Assembly (NCBI GenBank): GCA_003952965.2
Contig: CM025849.1
Location: 33,768,341-33,832,340, forward strand
Direction of reading: 5' to 3'
DNA from: Morella rubra
Taxonomy: Eukaryota; Streptophyta; Magnoliopsida; Fagales; Myricaceae
DNA: 64,000 nucleotides
The notes beneath the pieces are model-generated. The model saw nothing but the letters and a program-made list of their open reading frames with translations, had not been told where the DNA came from and made no database searches. The first letter of the stretch is position 1. The number at the start of each line of letters is the position of its first letter. This document shows, one piece after another, positions 59,658 through 64,000 of the stretch. The position numbers were made by a program, and so were the translations under genes.

Positions 59658-60446
59658 CCAAATGTAGAAGATTTTTTAGTGTAGAGCCCGCACCAAACCA
59701 ACAGAATCTGTACGTATCATACAAGAGAAAGATGGCAAGCATAAAATTCAGCTGATACTAGGATCAAAAGTTCCCTCTCATAATGTAGTCTATCTAGACA
59801 TTGAGGATGGATAGATGCAGATAATAGGTAGTACTGCTACATGCCGATTCAAGCACGGCTGGTGCAGACCAAAACAGATTTCATCCTCTCACAACTATAA
59901 TGACAACCACAGCGAGGTCTACTTCCCCTGCAAGAAATCTACTAAAGCATTTTTTCAGATATACATCATATTATTCCTCCGCCTCTCCACTAATTTCAAT
60001 AAGCTAACCTGAAATACGAGTGGCCAACCATTATATACTTCAACTAATCACCTCCAAACTCACAACATAATTAGTAAAGCAATAGAGTTTATTACCAGCT
60101 TCCAACCACTAAGTCCTCACTAAACTGCCAAAATATATCTGATGCACTGAAAGAAGATATGAACACTTTGGCCAACAGGGATGTCATGGTTAGATCTTTT
60201 ACATCGCCTACACTTATGCAGACATATCCAGATACTTTTATGAATCACTTGGTTAGTTGTCATATGACCATATTTGAAGTTTGCACCAAACAAAAGTGAG
60301 GCAACCAGCACAAAATATGACGCAAAGTAAAGTTATCTAGACCAATATTGACAATTTATCTAATGACTGGCTTCCTTGGATGAGTGCTCTAGATGATTTC
60401 ATTATCTAGGGCCAATATTAACAACTTAAGAGGTTCCGTCTTGGTC

Positions 60447-60842
60447 TCAAAGGTTCAGCCACTGAATCCTCCCTTTCTGCTTATAAAATTTCTTCTCAGC
60501 CCTTAGGAGGGACGAGTATTTCTTGACTGCTTCAGTCACGTCTCTTAGCAACATGGAATTCAGTGAATTCTCCTGCAGCAGCATCTGCATTGTATTAATA
60601 TTTGTTCTAGCATTCTCAACTCTCCCTGAGATATTAGAAAAAGCTTCCTTGTTAAGTTGTCTTAAGGCAATCTTAAGTTTCTTCAGCTTACAGTAAAGCT
60701 GAAACATAGGGCAACCACAGACTTGATCTCCCCCTACCTCCTCTACGACATTGAGAAAATTTTGATGCTTGGGCCCAAGATAGCGTATTTGGTATTTTCC
60801 AATGAAACGGACCTCACCCCGAGGGAAAAAAAAAGCACACAT
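60447..60842 (-). pseudogene. LINE ORF2 fragment, mirror copy
   Basis: Reverse-complement copy of 43477-43872 with the same 131-codon open frame and the same TGA in place of the conserved Gly. Confidence 0.75.
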
Positions 60843-61118
60843 ATTCCCACTTTTTTCTCCGAGTACAATAACACTCTCTAATCATGCAAGATTCTATGTA
60901 CTAAACCTATCATCTTTTCTCTTTCAAGAAAAAAATACTTGGAGAAACATCAAAGGAGAAGGTAATCTAGGACTAGAAGGACTCGAAACCTACAAATAGA
61001 ACCGTTTGCCTTCTATAGGAAATAGTTTACCAGTCATAAAAAGCCCAAGCTACAGGCTAATGGCTACGCATAACAGATATAGTACTTATATATCACTGAG
61101 AACCCTAAATATCAACCA

Positions 61119-61635
61119 ACTCAATAGGTAATGCATGTGTTCTTGTTGACAATTAGCGAATCAAGGCTTGGCAACAGGGGAACAAAAACTTCGAAGAAAC
61201 ATCTAGGATCTTCCTACTCGAACAAGAACTCCTGTGCGTACACATTACACACCCACCCATCAACATATACACACACACTGCTAATGAACGTATATGTGCA
61301 AATATATAATTAGAAAAGTACTCACCTGTCTAGAAGTAAGTGCCAGCAAGAAAGCTGATGCCACCCCTGCTCCAACAAATATTCAACATTGACAAGGCTA
61401 CAAAGTTGGAGTTTAAATTGGGTTGCAAAAGGATGCAGTACATTCACCAGAATCATTTTCAAGGACCTGAGGAATGGTAGCATGTCAGATCAGAAAAAGT
61501 TTCTAAATATAATAATCAATAATGAACTCTAAATATGACGACAATAATACCGATAAGACAATGGAAGTAGTAACTATCAACTACAACTTCAGGCGCAGAG
61601 AATTTGATCTTACCGCCTAAACTCTCACATTGACA
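61119..61635 (-). promoter_or_regulatory. SMG7: SMG7 3' UTR with introns, mirror copy
   Basis: The donors and acceptor described at 42706, 42852 and 42994 map to 61613, 61467 and 61325 on the minus strand and are intact. Confidence 0.55.
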
Positions 61636-63916
61636 TCACACGAAGTAACGACCTGTCCAAATAGAGTGCCCTTGATATTGCTCAGGTGGTGGAGGAAAGC
61701 GCTGATTTCCATTGATGAGTGGATGCTGATGCTGTTGCTGCAACTGCTGTTCAGGGTGTAGATTTAGCTGTTCAAGCACCTGGTATTCTTGCCAGCCTTT
61801 TTGTTTTTCTGCTGGGAATGGCATGGTGGGAACTTGCTTTCCAGGAAATGGAAAGCTGACCGTCCCACTCAAGCCATTGCTGACATTGATAGGCAGGGAA
61901 TTTGAGTAAGGGGGGAAATTGATGGAACTATTTGGCCCAGAGTCTTTTGTCACCGATGGCAACTGATATCCATCCAACCAGCTATAATCATCCATTAGTG
62001 GATTCTCAGTCACCAACTCTGAACCTGAAAAGGGTTCATTAACTTGCTTGGAGCGAACAGAGGTAAAACCAGGTGGAGGCCCAATGTGCCTAACAGGCCG
62101 ACTAACTGGATTTTTTCTCAAACCTGCTGGCAACGCTGATGATACCTTTACGGCCATATGGTCAGACATAAGCCCAGAAGATGCAAATGCATCCATCTTG
62201 GGTAGCATCACAGCTTCTGGACCTCTGGAAAAACCGTAAGACAAACCATTAGCGTTAGCACTAACAGCTTGTTGGATGGAAGCTGACAGAGCAGTAGGAT
62301 TAGGTATGCTGATATCTTGTAGCTCAGATTTCACAACATGTCCATTTTCCAAAAACCTTAGACCTTTCAAGTCCTTAGCAAGAAGAGCTTCCTCTTCCAC
62401 CAAGGATTTTGAAGCATAAGATGGAATTGGTTGGAGATAATGAGGAACTATATTACTAACAGATGCAGGCACTTGGGAACCTGCACCAAGAACATTCTGC
62501 TGCTGAAGATTACCTATGGGGGCTGAAACAGAACTACTAACAAATCTCAGATCATCTGCAGAAGCATGTTGACCAGGCTCTAGGCCCTCATAAGGGGTCC
62601 ACTCCAAACCAATCACCTCCGATTGCCTCTCCGCCACTGTTGGCTTAAAAACTATTACTTCATCCTCCTCTTCTCCATCCATGTATGACCCAGGATTAGG
62701 CGGCAGAACACCAAAATTTGTTGTTTTCTCCATCTGTTTTTCATACATTATACCATTGGTATGAATTGCCGCATAGGTGTTAGTAAGCATACGATCATCT
62801 GAGATCTGAGGCTCAACACCAATAACAAATTTCTTGACCTTTGAATCATAACGCACAGTCTCTTGATCCACCCTAACAACATTTGCTAGAGCCTTCCCAG
62901 CGGCTAGAATTCTTTTTACACGTGCCATTTTTTCCTTAGTGCCATCGCCTCCAAAGGACTGCTTCCCTGAAAAATCCAAAATGGTTTGTGCAGGAAGAAG
63001 CGGCACGAATCCTCTTAACTCAAAGTCCTCCCACAAAGCACGCCGGTTTTCAGTTTCCTCTTCTTCATACCTGCTTAAGTTATTAAAGCAAGACTCATCT
63101 TCATCATCATCTAGGGACACAAGTTCATTGAACAACAGCTTATTCCAGAAAGAGATGCAATTTTTCCAAAATCTTGATCTAACAGTTTCCTGTTTTTCAT
63201 CCACATCACTGCCTGCCACAATATCTGGACAACATGCCAACCATTCAACAAACACCAGAATGCCAGGTAAGAGGTAACTTGAAGAAGGATCTCGCAGCTG
63301 CACACATCTCTCCAATATGTGCCCCATCAACTCAAAAACTGCCGTAAATGCATTTCGAAGTAGAACAGCACGCTGTACAATTTCCGAATATGACTGACCA
63401 TCAGTCTCCCTTCTTACATTGTGAACTGTGAATACAAGAATGGCGATCAGCCTAACAATGAGAAGTCCATTTTCAAGAGCATCAGCACCAAAATTCAGCA
63501 CTTCTTCAGTCCCAGTGGACAGAAGCTCACGCAGTCCACTGCTAACCACAGCGAGAACTTCTGCAACTGTCTCGAGGCTAGAAATCATAAAGCCAGAATA
63601 CCACACACAGATGAGAGACAGAGTCAGTCCACAATGTTCAGCAAATTATATATCCATATTTGAAAAGGTTCCAGATAAAATACCTTGTGCGTGTGAAAAG
63701 AATGCCATTGAGGCGAACAAAACGGATGCAGAAGGATTTATAGGTGTCAAGCACATTGGATGTTCCGTCCTTAACCTGGCTGCCTTCTAAGTTGTTATCT
63801 TTTGATGCAAGTTTCGCTTCCCCTCTCCCTCTTCCATTCCCAGTCAACCGAACAGGCAACTCCTTGACTGCAGAAGCTTTAATATCCTCGGACAGTTGAG
63901 AGTAACTCTGACGATT
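61636..63916 (-). CDS. SMG7: SMG7 3' exons, mirror copy (5' part outside window)
   Basis: The exons at 63916-63684 and 63577-61636 correspond to coding exons 4 and 5 of the left SMG7. The last-exon protein is identical to the left copy over more than 640 residues, and splice sites are conserved. The sequence continues into the preceding intron at the window end, so whether a full second SMG7 exists cannot be judged here. If the palindrome is an assembly artefact, this is simply the other allele. Confidence 0.9.
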
Positions 63917-64000
63917 CTACCAAGAGCGCCAAGAAAAAATGAAAAAGAAAGAGAAGCATATTAAGGTCAACCTGAAGAGTTATTTTATGGGTGCAGAAAC

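Larger units (their letters stand above)
52154..64000 (-). repeat. Right arm of giant inverted repeat, runs off the window
   Basis: Reverse complement of 40319-52143. It carries the minus-strand copies of the phospholipase C fragment, the intergenic repeats, the LINE fragment and the SMG7 3' exons. It differs from the left arm by scattered SNPs and small indels (for example at 52322, 54610-54730, 56825-56870 and 58436). Confidence 0.97.

Overview
The window is nuclear DNA of a flowering plant, most likely a woody eudicot (no species can be named). The evidence is intron-rich genes with plant splice sites, AT-rich introns and intergenic DNA, (CT)n-rich 5' leaders, a plant hAT transposon, a tRNA-derived SINE, LINE remnants, many small foldback MITE-like elements, and plant-type proteins: a PH-RhoGAP for ROP GTPases, plant SMG7, and non-specific phospholipase C. 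There are no bacterial or operon features.

Layout. (1) 1-18208, + strand: a REN-family PH-RhoGAP gene whose first exon lies upstream of the window. Twenty exons can be placed and join without a frame break. Its introns hold a SINE, LINE tails and a MITE. (2) 19363-25968: a structurally complete hAT element with an 8-bp target duplication and matching ends. Its minus-strand transposase is interrupted by three single-base deletions. (3) 26.5-28.5 kb, +: a small secreted-type phospholipase A2 family gene with a 429-bp tandem duplication upstream of its coding region. (4) 28.5-35.7 kb: gene-poor DNA rich in foldback repeats. (5) 35.8-about 43.2 kb, +: SMG7, a nonsense-mediated decay factor, with a leader intron, short upstream ORFs and introns in its 3' UTR. 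(6) 43.2-50.5 kb: intergenic DNA with a LINE fragment and several tandem or foldback repeats. (7) 50868-52153, +: the 5' part of a non-specific phospholipase C gene.

The main structural feature is a giant inverted repeat. From about 52149 the sequence turns back on itself: 52154-64000 is the reverse complement of 40319-52143, with only about 10 bp at the centre. The arms are at least 11.8 kb and run off the right end of the window. The right half therefore repeats, on the minus strand, the phospholipase C fragment, the intergenic DNA and the 3' part of SMG7. The arms differ by SNPs and small indels, as two alleles would. I consider a head-on misjoin of two haplotypes in the assembly at least as likely as a real palindrome; a recent inverted duplication is the alternative. 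Both phospholipase C copies stop at the centre and lack about the last third of the protein.

The genes do not form a pathway. The PH-RhoGAP acts in ROP signalling, the two phospholipases in lipid metabolism, and SMG7 in RNA quality control. SMG7 shows the exon layout expected of a gene controlled by the decay pathway it serves.
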